A DNA stretch of 64,000 nucleotides from Apteryx mantelli (lineage: Eukaryota > Chordata > Aves > Apterygiformes > Apterygidae). The stretch covers positions 37,888,668 to 37,952,667 of the forward strand of contig NC_089981.1 of NCBI RefSeq assembly GCF_036417845.1, in the 5' to 3' direction. This document shows, one piece after another, positions 1 to 18,000 of this stretch (the stretch's first letter is position 1; each line of letters begins with the position of its first letter). The position numbers and the translations under genes are program-made. The notes under the pieces were generated by a model. That model saw only the letters and a list, made by a program, of their open reading frames with translations, did no database searches and was not told the DNA's origin.

Positions 1-2052
1 AGAAATAGAAACACTTTATCTACTGCTAGAATTTCCATCATCCCTTAACTCCCTTAGCAAATGTAGTTATCTCAAAGCAGAAGTGAATGTAGCACAAAGT
101 GATCAGGTTAACACATTTACAGAAGCCCCTGATTTTATTTCTATTTCTATTAACTAAAAAAACCTCTTTGTAAATTATTTTCTCCCCCCTCCCCCCCCAT
201 AGTACAGTGAAAAAAATAAAGCTGTACTGGTTCCAATATAATCTTAAATTCTCTAACCTCAATTAATTTTTTTTTATCAAGACTCACAGCAGGACAGTTA
301 AAATAAATGTGGAAAAAGGACTAATCGCACACTCAGCTAGCTTTTCTAGAGCTTGACCTTCTGAACAGTTTCGATGCTTGTGCATTTCACAGGTTTGTGT
401 TGTTTACATGAGCTAAGTAACTTTACTTTCCAAGCCATCAACAGCCCATGCATGACTAGACAGCTCTGTGTGGTACACACATTTGTTCAAAGGAAATTGG
501 AGAAAGGGATAGTTCTTCCCCTTCCCCTCCCCCCCACATCAGTCACCTTTGACACAGCGACCTATTTGTAAAAAGCATGAAAACTTAATTTAAGCATACT
601 ACAAAACCCTGATCTTCTTTGGGCACTCACACTCACTCACAGAATTCCAAGTTTCATCCTCTCTGGAGGGGGTCTCACACTGAGTTCCCAAAGCCATGCG
701 GCAGGTTCAGTCACCCAGCCCATGAAGACCATAGCTACTGTTTGTTTTATTCCTTGTTTCAGTTTCCAAGCATAAGGAGCAAGGAGATACACTGGACTGG
801 TAACACAACTCAGTCTTTGAAAGCTGATCAGCTTTCAGACTGGCGGGTAACAGAGACCACCCCATTTTTACCTCCGAGAAGTCAGATGAGGGTAATCTAC
901 CCTCCAGGCCCACTTGATCAGAATAACCAAGCATGAGTTTGGCCTTTGCAATGCCTATTAGCTCTAGGTGTGCCACGCGTTTCTGAAAACATGGATATTT
1001 GCTTACTGAGACCAGAAATAAGCAGCTGTTAGCACTCATTAACTTTTGGTTCTTTAAAGTTGAGGCTAGATTTAAACTAGTGACATAGAGGATATAACTT
1101 GTATTCCATTATGAATGTTTGGCATTCCTACAGTACCTTCTACCCCAAAATCTCCAGGACTTTCCCTAGTGAGCTAATTCATGTAATATTTCTTTGTAAC
1201 AAACATGACTAGGAAGAGGTCTATTTGTGGCACTGCCATAATCATGTTCTTGTCATCCTGGAGGAAATCTAATAGGGTTGAGACTACCAAGTATCAGTCC
1301 CTTCACACTAATTCCACACACATTCCAAACAAATGTGACTAGACAAAAAAGTATGCCCTGCTTGATTTATATTTTATACACTTTTAGAGCATATGTTACT
1401 ACAGAACATTTAACAGGCTTTCTGTCAGTACCATACGGATTAAAGCTTCAAGCAGTGATCTTTCGCTATCTTTGATATTTCAATAATTATGTTCACTATA
1501 CACACTTGAAAATTTTGTTCATGGCCTAACAGAAAATCAATAATATAGTATTTTGGCATTAAGAATAAGAACAAAGTGTCATACTGTTGGTAGGATACTG
1601 TTACTATTTGAACTTAATAAAAAGATTGGAACAGCAGAAGCCTGAGCACATTAATAAATTGAAAGTGTATTACAAACCAGTGTGTTACATTTACATGCAT
1701 TGGTCCTGTTTCAAGCAAATTCAGGATTTCTAATAGAAAAGGGATTTTTGCACAGAGAACAAGCATTACAAAAGCCATTAAGCTACAACTGGTATCCTAT
1801 AAGAGGGCAAGTACAGAAGGTTATACTACCAATATCATATGTGTGTATGCACGCGCTCAAACACACACGTGCTATTGCTTTAGCAACAGACCAGAAAAAT
1901 TGCATCTCATACGCTATACTGGCTACACACTAGCACCCCTCTTCACCTATTTTTTTAAAACAAAAATAAATACTAATTGTAATTATCGTGAGCTGTATCA
2001 ACTCAAGTGTGAATACACAAATGCTCATATGTGCCTCTTTTCTTGTTTTTAG

Positions 2053-6049
<3,997 letters not shown>

Positions 6050-6268
6050 GAAGAAATGGACGTAATGGACTTCAACTGCTGTTGATGCTACCAAATAATA
6101 GTTGTCAAGTAAAACGTTAAAACGTGACATAATGCTAAGAACCTAAGGCATTATTTTTCATGTTCTCCACCTTGCAGAAAATATTTGTAAGCTTTTATTG
6201 TAAGGAATTCTTAGAATAGCTTATAAAAGGTACAGCAAAAAAACTAGATTCATGCTTATTTTACAGTA

Positions 6269-6636
6269 AATAAAGACAAAAATGCTAATGAAACATTATT
6301 GCTTTTTAAACTAGTATTTATCACACTTCAGAACAGAACTTTAAAGACTCAGCATACTCTACCATTAAGACAGAGATAACCTTATGAGCACAAAGGTCAA
6401 GGTATGCAGACTTAGGCCATATTCCCCTTTGGTTGGAACATTATGCTATTTCTACCAATTTCCTAGGGACATTCTGAACATTTTGACATTATTTGTATTA
6501 TGGCAAAGTAGCCGTCATGCAGTTTGAGACAGTTGATGTGGATTTGAAATTTTCTCTAAGAATGAGATATTTCTGAGAAAAGACATTTTCTTGGAATACA
6601 GTGTTGTGTTATTTTATGTTTTCAAGCTACAATAAA
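6269..6636 (+). terminator. CSRP3 poly(A) signals
   Basis: AATAAA occurs at 6269-6274 and again at 6631-6636, both downstream of the CSRP3 stop and in the same orientation. Either or both could end the transcript, giving a 3'UTR of about 240 or 610 nt. The distal one is followed by a T/G-rich stretch. Confidence 0.6.
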
Positions 6637-6659
6637 GTACTGAGACAGCTTCCATGTTA

Positions 6660-7185
6660 ATTTGTTTTGCTCACGCTTTATGTTCTACAATGCCATAGAT
6701 TAATGCATTTCACCAAGGTGAATGAAATCTCTTTCTTAGCTGCAGGAATTCTAGTTCATTACACTATTTTACCCTATGCTGTCAGTTCTCTATGATATTT
6801 AAATAGTCTTTTATTTTCTGATCTTGATCTGTTTCTCTTTATTACTTCCATCACTATCTTCTTCGACTTCTACTCAAACACACTGACCAGTAGGCCACTC
6901 TGGACTGATGCCCTGACATCTTGGAAACATGACTCACATCATATTAAGAAACAGCTATTATATCTATGTCCAAGCAACTGGAAATAATTCTTTTTTTATA
7001 CACACTGATACTTTTTGATCATCAGCTTATCCACTTTGATAAACTAACCATGCAAAACATAGGGCAAAAAGTCAGACTTTTTCTGATGGTATTCTCCTTA
7101 CCTGTTGTTACCTATTTCATGGGTCATATATCCCCTGAGTGTATTTCAAACAGTCTGTAAAATATACTTAAAAGCATAAAGGTTC
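6660..7185. other. Convergent intergenic gap between CSRP3 and ZDHHC13
   Basis: About half a kilobase of AT-rich sequence separates the last CSRP3 poly(A) signal from the likely ZDHHC13 one on the opposite strand. No coding or RNA signal was seen. Confidence 0.5.
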
Positions 7186-7188
7186 TAT

Positions 7189-7194
7189 TTTATT
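7189..7194 (-). terminator. Probable ZDHHC13 poly(A) signal
   Basis: TTTATT on + (AATAAA on -) lies about 475 bases past the ZDHHC13 stop. It is the best placed candidate, but the 3' end is not otherwise marked. Confidence 0.4.
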
Positions 7195-7668
7195 ACATGT
7201 AACCCCCCCAAATACAAAAAAGATCTTAGAGATTTTCACAACATAAGGTAAGCAATAAAATTACAGTATATTTGTAATATTAGATTTTTTTAAAATAATT
7301 CAATGTTTCCCTTAATTGTCTTTGTTTAAACAATCTGCAAAACAAAGCAAAGGGTACCAATAAGGTTTTGAAATTCTGCCTTAAAAAACAACAACAAAAA
7401 AAACTTACGTTATAAAAAAAATACATTCTCAGTGTCATTTCAATCACATAAAATTTCTACATAGTATCAACTGAAACTATATATACAGACATACAGTGAT
7501 TGTTTCATATCCAAATCTGCTGCAGCTTGTGCAGTGTAGGTTTACTATTTAAAACAATAATAAAATTTAAAACAAGCCACTTCCAAAATAATTTTTAAAG
7601 ATTTAAAGAATACCTAGTTTTATTTAGCTTTCAGCTCAGCTGTTTTAGAAGTTCAGCAATACTTTTCT

Positions 7669-7804
7669 TCACACAGAATGAAGATTCTTCTCCTTTGCCA
7701 GATAAAAAAGATTGTACTGTTTGGTCCAATCAATTACATTGGGTTTGAACATACCAAGGCACCCGCACTGAAAAAAGTCTGCAAGATTCTGGAAGCATCC
7801 AAGA
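7669..7804 (-). CDS. ZDHHC13: ZDHHC13 last coding exon
   Basis: It encodes [20 protein letters not shown] and [14 protein letters not shown] to the end at LHSV then TGA. Strongly conserved tail. Confidence 0.95.
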
Positions 7805-9005
7805 CTGAAAATGAGAGAAATATCAATTAATAAACCTAACAAAATAAGACTGCAGGCAACAAAAAAATACACACGCACCACGATACAACATTTAAGATAC
7901 AAGGCTGACAATGAAGACAGCTCTTGGAGAAGAAACATAAGAATAGTTCTCCTCTAGTCAGCATTATTCTTTTTGTGGATATTTCAACCTCCACTTCATT
8001 TAACAAAGAAAATAAAATTCAACTCAAACATTTAAAAATAGTATTTACTAAAAGTCTCATCTACTAACACAAAGATGAGGAAGTAAGTGTTTCTAACATA
8101 ACAGAAAAACTCTGGTACCAATTTCTCTACTGAGTCAAGTTCTGCAAGAGAAGTCAGAAAGGGGTCAATTTATTTTATTCTCTTTCTGGACCCACAGAGC
8201 AGATGCAGTGCTCAATTAACAAATAAAAGGACAACACCCCCTTCCCCCCCAAAAAGCTATCTGCTAGTTAGAACTATGGACTGATTTTGGCATATCTTTT
8301 TCCTAAGCATACAGCCATGTAGGAAGAACCACACTAGCCACTATGATGAATGTTTTATTTCCTACAGTCAAAGACATCCTCAGCAAGGAAAATAAGGTTC
8401 ATTCCTCCTCTTAGCATAATTGATAACAGGAATGATTAGTATGCCCATAGACTAACGTTTCTTTGTACTTATGAAGTAGTAGAACAAATTAGCACTGACG
8501 ACTTATATCCTTAAATAGTCTCCATTAATGCTTACTTGTATGGAGTTCTCCTGAGTGAAACAGGGTGCTTAGATGACTTGTTCTGTATCAGGAGGTTCAT
8601 TCTTTCATGTGAGGTCAATCCCAGAAATGTAATCTTAGGGAAAGAGAAACAAGTTATGGTTGAAAGAAACATGAACATCTCAGAAATTAAAACTGTGGTG
8701 ACACCAAAAGACACTACTTAGATGGGAGGGAGGGGAAGCAGTTTGTTATATCTAACAAACAAGTAACTGCTGCCATACTTAGAAACTGAAAAGTTCGTTT
8801 TTAAATATGTCACTTAGACTGAAACAGAATCCAGCAAGCTGTAATATTAATGCTTCCACCGAAAGGGCAAGCTTAATTGGATGGTTGTACCTGGGTATCT
8901 ATAGAAATATAAAGAACTATAGCAGTTAAGCACCTGTCTTCTCAGGTTTTGTCTATGTTCTACCACAGAAATTATTCCATACCCTGAGAAAGATTAAATA
9001 GCTTG

Positions 9006-9041
<36 letters not shown>

Positions 9042-12000
9042 AGTAGATGTTAGAAATCCAACCATAACTTCGTGTTTTCTTGATTCCACGTCATCTTTCA
9101 CGGAGTTTCACAATGAGATTTATGTTTTCTTTGAGCATTTTTGCTTAGTTATCTATTGCTTTTTCCACTTTTGTATTTTTTGATCAACATGATCTTACAA
9201 GCCTTTATAAATGGCTGCATGGTTGCTTCACTGAATGTTAGCTTGAGCCATAAACAGTACATTTACAAATTACTGTATGTACAAGACAGTAGGTAATTGT
9301 AGGTATTCTAACTAGACCCTTCCCGCTCCCCCAAGATGTTATCTCAATGTATTCGACATTAAAGAAATCTAGCAGTACATATTTAATATTCACATACAAA
9401 TGGTGGATTTTTTTAAAAGAAATCCAAGACGTAAAACAACTCTTGAGCTTAATATGCTTAGCATATATCCAAGAGACATCTTTTCTGAAAGCTGCTAAAC
9501 AAGCTTCTTCCCAGATGTTTTAAGACAGCTCTTTTCAATCTTTTTTGCCTAGCCAAGCTCTCCGAAAAAAACAACAACAAAAGAAATCAACTCATGGAAG
9601 TTTGACAATCCTTATCAGGATAAAAACAGGGTCATACACCTTTATCGTAGCAACGGCATTTAATACGATGCACTGCTGAGCTCTGCTATAGAATTTTCAG
9701 TTCAGAAATAATTATGCCATGGGCAGAGCTTTTGCAGCATTATTTAGGCAGTAATACCAGTTCTATTAGTCAGATAATTTTCTTGCCTTTAAATATATAT
9801 ATTTTAACAGGTTTGGGATTTTTGATGAGCAGTAAAACAAGAAATCAGTTATAGGAATGATTTGCAGATTGTGATCCAACTTTTACATAGGGATGGTGAG
9901 ACACAAGTACCTGCAAAACTCGGAGGATTGCCCTAGGATTTAAGATATGCATCTAGCTGTGCCATTAATTTGATAAGGAAAGCAGGCACAAGATCCCTGA
10001 GGCAGCAATTCATCTAGGAAAATATTTTTATTTGATTGCTCCTTAAGAGGGGAACACAAACTAAAGCAAAACAGTACCTGATAAAGCTGAACAATTAGCA
10101 ACAATGAAGCCCACACAGTATGGAAACAGGCTAGTGTGAAGATGTAGAAAACCCACGGAGAACAATATATTATCTCTGTGAAGTAAGACCATGCTCCACC
10201 TTGACGATAACTTGTTGCACAGTGGTTTGACCAATCTGATAATAAACACAAATAGCTAATTACATTTTTAATATAGACTACCTAAGAACAGAACAAAGAA
10301 TATTTGCACAAGAGATTATATGGCAACATGCCCTAAAAATACCATGTTTAATATACCATGTTACCACTTAAGAACACCCACCTACCTATTTGACTGCTTG
10401 CTATTCTTCTGTACAATCTTTATATTATGTGTTTGTAATCCACTTAATGAGCATTTAATGCACTAGCTAGGTACTCATATAAAACTAATTAGTGACACTG
10501 AAGTCATCATCTTTCATTGTCAAGCTTCTGGAAATATGGCTTTGTGCTTATTTACGGTTTTAAGACAAGTACTTATAATTTATCTCAAACTTCATCAAGA
10601 CCACATCGCAACAAAGCCAAGCAAGCAATAGTTCACCAGGATTAAGCAAATGTAATCTGGATTGTGCAAATTTTGTAAATTTCTTAGAGACATTTAAAGC
10701 CTACCATGTATATTTTTAACCTATAAAAACCTAACAGAGCAAAGTCTTTTGCCTCCAAGTCAGCAGAAAGATAAAGAACTTTTCCCCATGTTCATTCACA
10801 CCCAGGAACTGGAGAAAAATACTTTTTTTTCCCCACACTTAAGACAACTACCGAAACACAGGAAAGCAACTTATGCTCACACCACATGTTCTCCCCTACC
10901 ACAGCTGATTCACTTCACTCTACGCCAAGTATTGACTCATTTCAAAATAACGTGAATGAACATAAAATATAACAAGCTCCCTCTGTTTTTGATTTAAAAT
11001 GTTGACAATATGTCAATTCATTCTCAGGAATTACATTGCAAGGGGGTCTCCTCTTTTCCAATAAACTTTTGAATTTCACAAGGTAACATTTTGGATTTAC
11101 TAATGAGTGTATAGCTCTCATCTTTTCAAAGTTTTCACTATGCTAAAAAAAAATTTTTTTTGCAAGAGTTCAAAACAGATATCTCCAAACAATAAAATAA
11201 GGTCTTTCCAACAATATGTTTACAAACTGATTTTCTATTGCAGGAAAGAGTATTCAAACTGGAATTGGTATCCTGACTTCCAAATGGCTACCCTCTCTGA
11301 TATTGCATTTACCAAAAACTGACATCCTTCTAGGGCAACAGCTTTAAAGAATGCATTTTTTAAGTTTCTACTCAATACAAAATTAATCAGATGTTTGATC
11401 AGACTCAGATACACTGATATATTTTAATTTAAAAGAGCTACAAGATAACATCACTGCTGAAATCTGGTATCAATTGTGAAGGTATAATTATGCTTGATGG
11501 AAATGAAATATTGAAAAATAAAGAGCATACATACAGCTCCTTGAAAGCAAAATTAGAATAAATTCATGAATACATACACAGAAGAGTTCCATAAAGCAGC
11601 CAGACACCAGTCATAGTTAGGAAAAACAGGAACAACACGTAATAATGATGGTTGCCAATGCCTGTATTGGTGCAAGGAAAAGAAAACGTTAACATTTTTT
11701 ATTTTAAACAGTATTTGCATTTCTCCTAGAGTTAATAAGAATAGGAAGAATCAGAAACAGTTCTCATGATCACCTCTGCTACCCTCAAAAGGAGGGTGAC
11801 AAAGCTGGTCTCCTTCTCAACTTTCTCCTGTTACCCATCCCAATTTACACAACAGAACTAGTCTTTATAAAGCCAAACAGAATTTGTCCCTTCTTCAGAA
11901 CATACCTTTGATTGTTTTAGTTCGATAAGAACTGATTATGCTACCACAGCTCTCAAGCATATTACAGTTGCCTTGTACGACTTAAAAATCTGATCTATTC

Positions 12001-15000
12001 CGATTTAATTGTTTGACCTCTGTTTTCTTCAGAATTGCAAACATACATATAAAAAGACAGAGACTTCTGCCAGAAAAGCTGTTATATGAAGATGTATGGT
12101 TCTTTTTCTTTGAATTACAACCAGAATTGCTCAAAGTTTTGAAAAAAATACATAGGAATACGTATCACCAATTTGTAAAAAATAAATACTGCAAAGAAAG
12201 TTACTGAATATTTAATAGTGCAAAAATAATGACTTTACTGGCAAAAAAAAAAGTTAGAAATATGTTGCTATAATTTTAAAGCTCTAGCCTTTGAACCTCA
12301 AACATCACCAAGAATGAGACATACAGGAAGGAAGCAGGAGCTTCTCTAAGAGCACAAGAATGTTGTTTTTTTTTTTAAAACAAAAACCCTGCCCTACTAG
12401 CTCCCTGGTCCACCTGCTCCTGTATACTGTCCCTAACAGTGGCAAATAGGCGACATTAGGGAGCGCAAACAAGCCTGGTCACTTTCTACAACTCATTCTC
12501 TCAGCCATGGCTGCTGCAGAGCGGCAGAGCGTGCTTACGTGTCTAATTCTTTTAGTATTAGCTTTTGGACCTGTTGTCCAAAATTTTGCTTTATCCCTTC
12601 CTGAACCTTCTGATAGTGTCTGCTTCCACAAATCCTTACAGCAACAAGTTCCAAAATTTCACCACCTGCCATGTAAAGATATCTTTCTTTGCCACTTTTA
12701 AAACCAATTTCTAATCTGAGTCTCCCCTAGTTCTAGTATTACACGCATGGTGAATAACAGTTTTATGTTCACTTTAACTATCACTTTCAACAATTTTGAG
12801 AGTCTCAGTTATATCCCCTCTTCCTTCTTCACTCAAGAGTCCTAGGTTTTCTAGTCTCTACTTTTAAGGCAACCATTCCATCCCATTAATCATTTTAGCT
12901 GCCCTTCTCAGTGCCACCTGGCTAGTTACTCTCTATACTTGCCAGTGAAACCTTCGATATCAACTATGTATTCTTATATTAGGTTTGCCCTCTTTCAGGC
13001 GATAAATGCTAGTTCTGCAACTCTTTTAACACGTGGTATTTTCAAATTTGATAAAGAAAATATTCTGACCTATGCACTGTCCAATCCATAGAGAATGCTG
13101 ATCATATCTGGCTACGCAGGAATCACAGGCAAGGCAATGCATAGATCTCAAAGGTTTCTTTACCTAGTAGACCAGGAACAAAAAGAATAGTCATAGCAAA
13201 AACATGTATTTTGCTCAAAGTTTTGAGCATCACCTAAAAAAAAAAAAAAAAAGGAGGGGAGGGGGCTGTTAGAGCAGTAGCCCTATAGCACAATAATGCA
13301 CAAGCAATATATTTTGGACACCATATTTTGCAGGTTTCCATTATATAGTAATTGTTACAATGCAGAACATAGTTGATAACTGTACATATTTTTACAACAA
13401 CAAAAAGCAGAGGGAAATAACAAAGCTGTTTTATTAAGATCAGAGGCCAAGGGTCTCAAGGCATTGTTTTTGTCACCTTCTGAGGAAAAAAAAAAAAAAG
13501 AAATCAACTAAAATACAACAAACTACACATGTAACACCTGCATGACAAGAAAGGAAGAAAAAGGGTTTTTTTAATTGTTGTATTGAGTAAAAGCCAGGTT
13601 AAAAAAAAAAAAATGTAAACATCAAAGCCTTACTTACAAGACATGATGGGCAAAATGTTCTAAAGTCCAAGCAACCTGCTTCTGCAAGAGCAACAATGTT
13701 CTGAAAGACAAAGTAGTTTGCACTGGCATTTAGAATACAGTTTCAGGGTGTCTATGAAGATTTCTTTTTAAAGTTAGGCCTTTTGCAGACGTTAAGCACT
13801 GCGAGTGCCAAGCACCAGTAAGAAAAGTACTTGCTATTTACAGAGAAAAGGTTCATGAAAAACACACCATGGCATAGACTAATACAATTTCATTCATGCA
13901 GTATTTTCAAAAAATAGCTCTATGTTGCCAAAATTAATAATGTTAATGAAATGTTCTTAAAAATGAGATGGTATTAAGATACAAGGTATCTCGCATACAG
14001 TCAGACGGACTTCAAAGAGATGAGGAGAGCTGCTATATTTAGCATTCCTTTATCAGTACTAGATAGCCAATAGTTACTAGTCCTGTGGCAACAATATTGA
14101 ACAAGATAAAATTTCAGTTTACTCTCCCTGCCAATCTGAAGAAATGCAACCCCATGGAGAGCAAAAAAGAGAACACAAACAGAATGTTGTTCATAATACA
14201 TGGGTTGGGAATGCCTACATTATACCAAATATTAAGCTGTCTACTGACTGCTTGGCCATGAATTCTTTTTGCCACTGTAGAAATACAACTACGAAATACC
14301 ATGTTTTAAAAAAATCAAACCACAGTACACAACTTCAAAGAATCTGACAAAATTTAAAACATTTCTAGCACTTAGTATAGCTTATGACCATGAAGAACTG
14401 TAGAATTGTGAGTATCTCTAAGTTTAGATACCTGAAGTGGAAACCATTCAAAATAGTCATGTTTAAGTGAATTTCTACCTGATTTAATATCACAGACATC
14501 ATCAGTGGTGTGGGTCTATATGATGTTTAGCTGAGGCTCACATTTCAATGAGAAGATGCAGGCAAGGAAACAACAGCAGGATGAAGAAGGTAAGGAAACA
14601 AGCACCAATAGGAGAAATTATTTACAATCTATGCTGTTTGATGACAGAGCTAAGAGCTCTTAAAAGAAAATAGTATTTTACTGCTTGCAGATTTAACAAA
14701 GATACACAAGAAGACAAACCAACCAACCAAAAACACACACATGTTGTAACAGGTTAGCCCTTCCATTTGTTATATGAAATTACCTACCTCTTTTTTTTCT
14801 TCTTCTGAAGTCTTAATGTATCCAGGATCAGTTCTCCAAGTCTTATAGAAATAATAAAGAAGACCCACTACGCTGAACACAACAGTTATTTGGAAAATTG
14901 TGTCGGCTACACGCAGTATTCAGATTAAGGAACACATGCTTATGTCAAATATCACCACCATTTGGCAGACAAATAATATATTTTTCAAGCAATACACAAA

Positions 15001-18000
15001 AAGGAGAAGAATGACTTTCTTATGGCAGTATTTTCTCTGTTCCTCAGAGACCATCTGTCAGAGAAGTTGAATATTCTGTCTAGTTCAGCTTTGGAGAGAG
15101 GCCTTTTACAACTGATATAAGCCTGCACTGCAATAAAGCTCGCTGTCATCCTCACTAGCCGGGTGCAGACTTTTACCTTTCAACACATAACAGCTATAAA
15201 ATAAATACCATTTGTTTTTCCCTCTGAAGTTTTGCTATCTTATTTAAATAATACCAATGGGACATACACAGTTATTAAAATTCCAGAAGCTGTGAGATTT
15301 GACTGATGCACAGACACCAAAAAACTTAAAGCAGGTTCTGATATTCTGGCAGTTTTCTGAGTCTTATCCTCTATTAATTTTTTTCAACTAAAACAACTGA
15401 GTAAATTCCAATAGAAAAATGTGACTTCAGTTATCTTGGAAACTTTTTTCACTCAAAAAGCAAGCACACACTGCTAAACACTTCCGAAGTGAATGGGACA
15501 GGTACTGGGAATCTTTTTTACCTCACAAATATACCAAGACCTTGAACTGACAAATCATTGGTCTAAATGGACTTTTTTTTTTTTCTTGTACTTCCCCATT
15601 CCTTTTACCCAGTGACTTACTGTTTTAATTACAGAATATAGAGGGAATTCATATCATATAAACTTCAGAGAAGTAGATTTAAATTGAGCACTTTTAATAT
15701 ATAGTTATTTGATGCAACTTCTCTAGCCAACAAAATACTATTACATACAATGAGGATATACAGTCACCAGAAACAGAACTCTCAAACTATGAAATAAAGA
15801 CACTTGTAAATCTGGTGAAAGGGGGAGGAAACCATGTCAAGATTAATGTTCTCCATACAGCAACAGAGGAATGTGGAGTGTGACAAACTGCATACTATTA
15901 ACTTTAACCTTCTAACTTGAGAGCTCGTGCTCCTAAAAAACAGGCAATGAAGCCCCTAGGGAGCAGAGTGCCCAAGCATGGATTCCATCTCAGCTGGCTC
16001 TCCACTATTCATAGAGTCAGGATAGTGTGACTAACTCTTAAAATCAAGTACAAAACATCAAGGTTGTTTTGTCTTACAAACTAAAAATACAGCAAAGTAG
16101 TTCTAATTAAAAAAATCAAGAAGATAAACTATGAAATACTGGCAATGTACACTTTCAGTCTTACAGTTGCGTTTGGTTACAATGCAATTGCAGGGTGCAC
16201 TTTTGTAAGCCAAGATGATGGTTCATTTCCTATGGATATTGCCGGTCTATTTGCACTTTTATTGTTTTTCAGATCTGAGAGTAGCCCTGAATTAGGATAG
16301 CTGGACTTTTTCAGTCAGTCTAGGGGAATAGTTTGACATACAAATATGGGCAAATAAAATATTTAACACTTTTTTGACATTCAGATCTGTGGGCAGTTCC
16401 ATAGGGAAAATACACATATGAGAAAAAAGGTTAGACAGTGAGAAGGAAAACTCTCTGCTTGTCCATGTTATCCAGCTATAGTTAGACTTTCAAGAGCATC
16501 ATTATGCTCACCATCTTCAGCAGAGTGTCTTATTCAAACCTGCTAGATTGGAGAGGTTTTTCCCCCCACCTTCTAACTCAGATGATACTGAGAAAAATCT
16601 TAAAGCTCCACAATGCAACACTGAATAATATGCTTTCTGTTCAGACAAGCATATGCATGTATCTCCAACCAGAATACTCTTTAATGAGTTCAGTGAAATT
16701 AATCCTGATAATTGTATTAAAGAGATCTAATTAGAAACAGTATGAAAGATAATGCCATTTAAAGAATGAAGTAATTAAAAGTGAAACGCTACTTAGTGTA
16801 AGAACATCTTATAGCTGGTTTAATACAACATTATTTTCAGTTTTAAGTATCTTCCTAAAGATCTTTTTAATGGAGCTTTTCACAGAACTAATCAATAAAT
16901 AAATGGCCTGTGTGCGTCAAAAAAGCAGAGCACAGAAAAGTAAGAAAACTAAATGCAGACTATTGAATAAACATTGCTGTACTCATCAGTCCAAAGCCTC
17001 TTCAAAGAAAGTGCACTGTATACTGAGGATGCAGCATAACCTCTGAATATGACAGGAGCCTGGAAAATCTATTTGGGGGGGGGGGGCGGGAGAGAGGGGG
17101 ACACAAAAGCTTGCTTTTTTAAAACCAAAAGCAGGAATACCATCACCTGTTGAATCCTTGTCATTTTAGAACTAGAGATGCTTTTAAAATTGCTATTAAT
17201 GCATGCATGCTCCAAAAGTGAGCTTTACTATGTGCCAAAATACATTACTGGATCAGAGTCTCGATGAGGAAGATTATGGAGTCACATTGAGACTGTGGCA
17301 TATAACACAGAATTTGATTTCTGGGCCTCAGATTTAAGCAAACTGTCAATACAAAATTCCAGTTACAGAAGAAATAGTTCACAGTAGTATACAAATGTAT
17401 CCTAAAGATAAAAGAAAGCATATATATTTAGTCCTTTAACTTTAATAACTCAAAATTATTTAACCCCTGCCCAATAAAGTAAACCGATCTTACCAGATTT
17501 TAGTAGTCCTATGGAATTATCTGGGACTGTTAATTACTATTTGTATGACTGGGCTTAGGTTTATTAGGAGCTGTAAGTAGAGTCCTATTGTGTTCCCCAA
17601 GTATAAAGGATATCAGGCAGGAACCAGACAAACCAGGTCACAGACATCCAAAAAACTGAACTTAGCATAAATGCTGTAGGAAGATACCTTCGATTCCTGA
17701 GCCCCACAAATCGCCTGAAAGAATATTAAAAGAAAAAAAAAGAAAAGTAGATTTTATTTAAAACAACTCCATAGAAAACAAATTTGTCAGTTTTGTTATT
17801 TTAAAAACTTTACTCAGGATACCTTTAAGCAATTAAAAACTGCTGCTCAAATGGATTCTTTAGCCAAATGGGTACAGGGATAACAAAGCAAAAATAAACT
17901 GAAGAGTGCTCTGTTCCAGTCTAACATTAAATATCAGAATTTATGTAGTAGTGTGTGAAAAACACAATCTCTCTTTATTTGCACACAGATAGTATTGTCA

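Noticed and set aside
1-2052. Search for the first coding exon of CSRP3
   Set aside because: No sequence for the LIM1 start (the C-x2-C and following His) was found; this is intron, with the exon left of the window.
9008-9038. Poly(A) run as tail of a processed pseudogene
   Set aside because: No coding remnant or flanking duplication seen.
14940-15045. Hydrophobic minus-strand frame before the ZDHHC13 DPG exon, considered as the missing exon
   Set aside because: It contains [10 protein letters not shown] and is in phase, but a TGA separates it from the DPG exon, and it has no good splice sites or resemblance to the family.
16270-16410. Another acceptor-like site with open frame on the minus strand
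   Set aside because: Polar content and no similarity to the expected helix.
17688-17714. Alternative phase of the 27-base ZDHHC13 exon (AICGAQESK)
   Set aside because: Would use a better-looking GTGAAT donor in the previous exon, but RFVGLRNR matches the family and the alternative does not.
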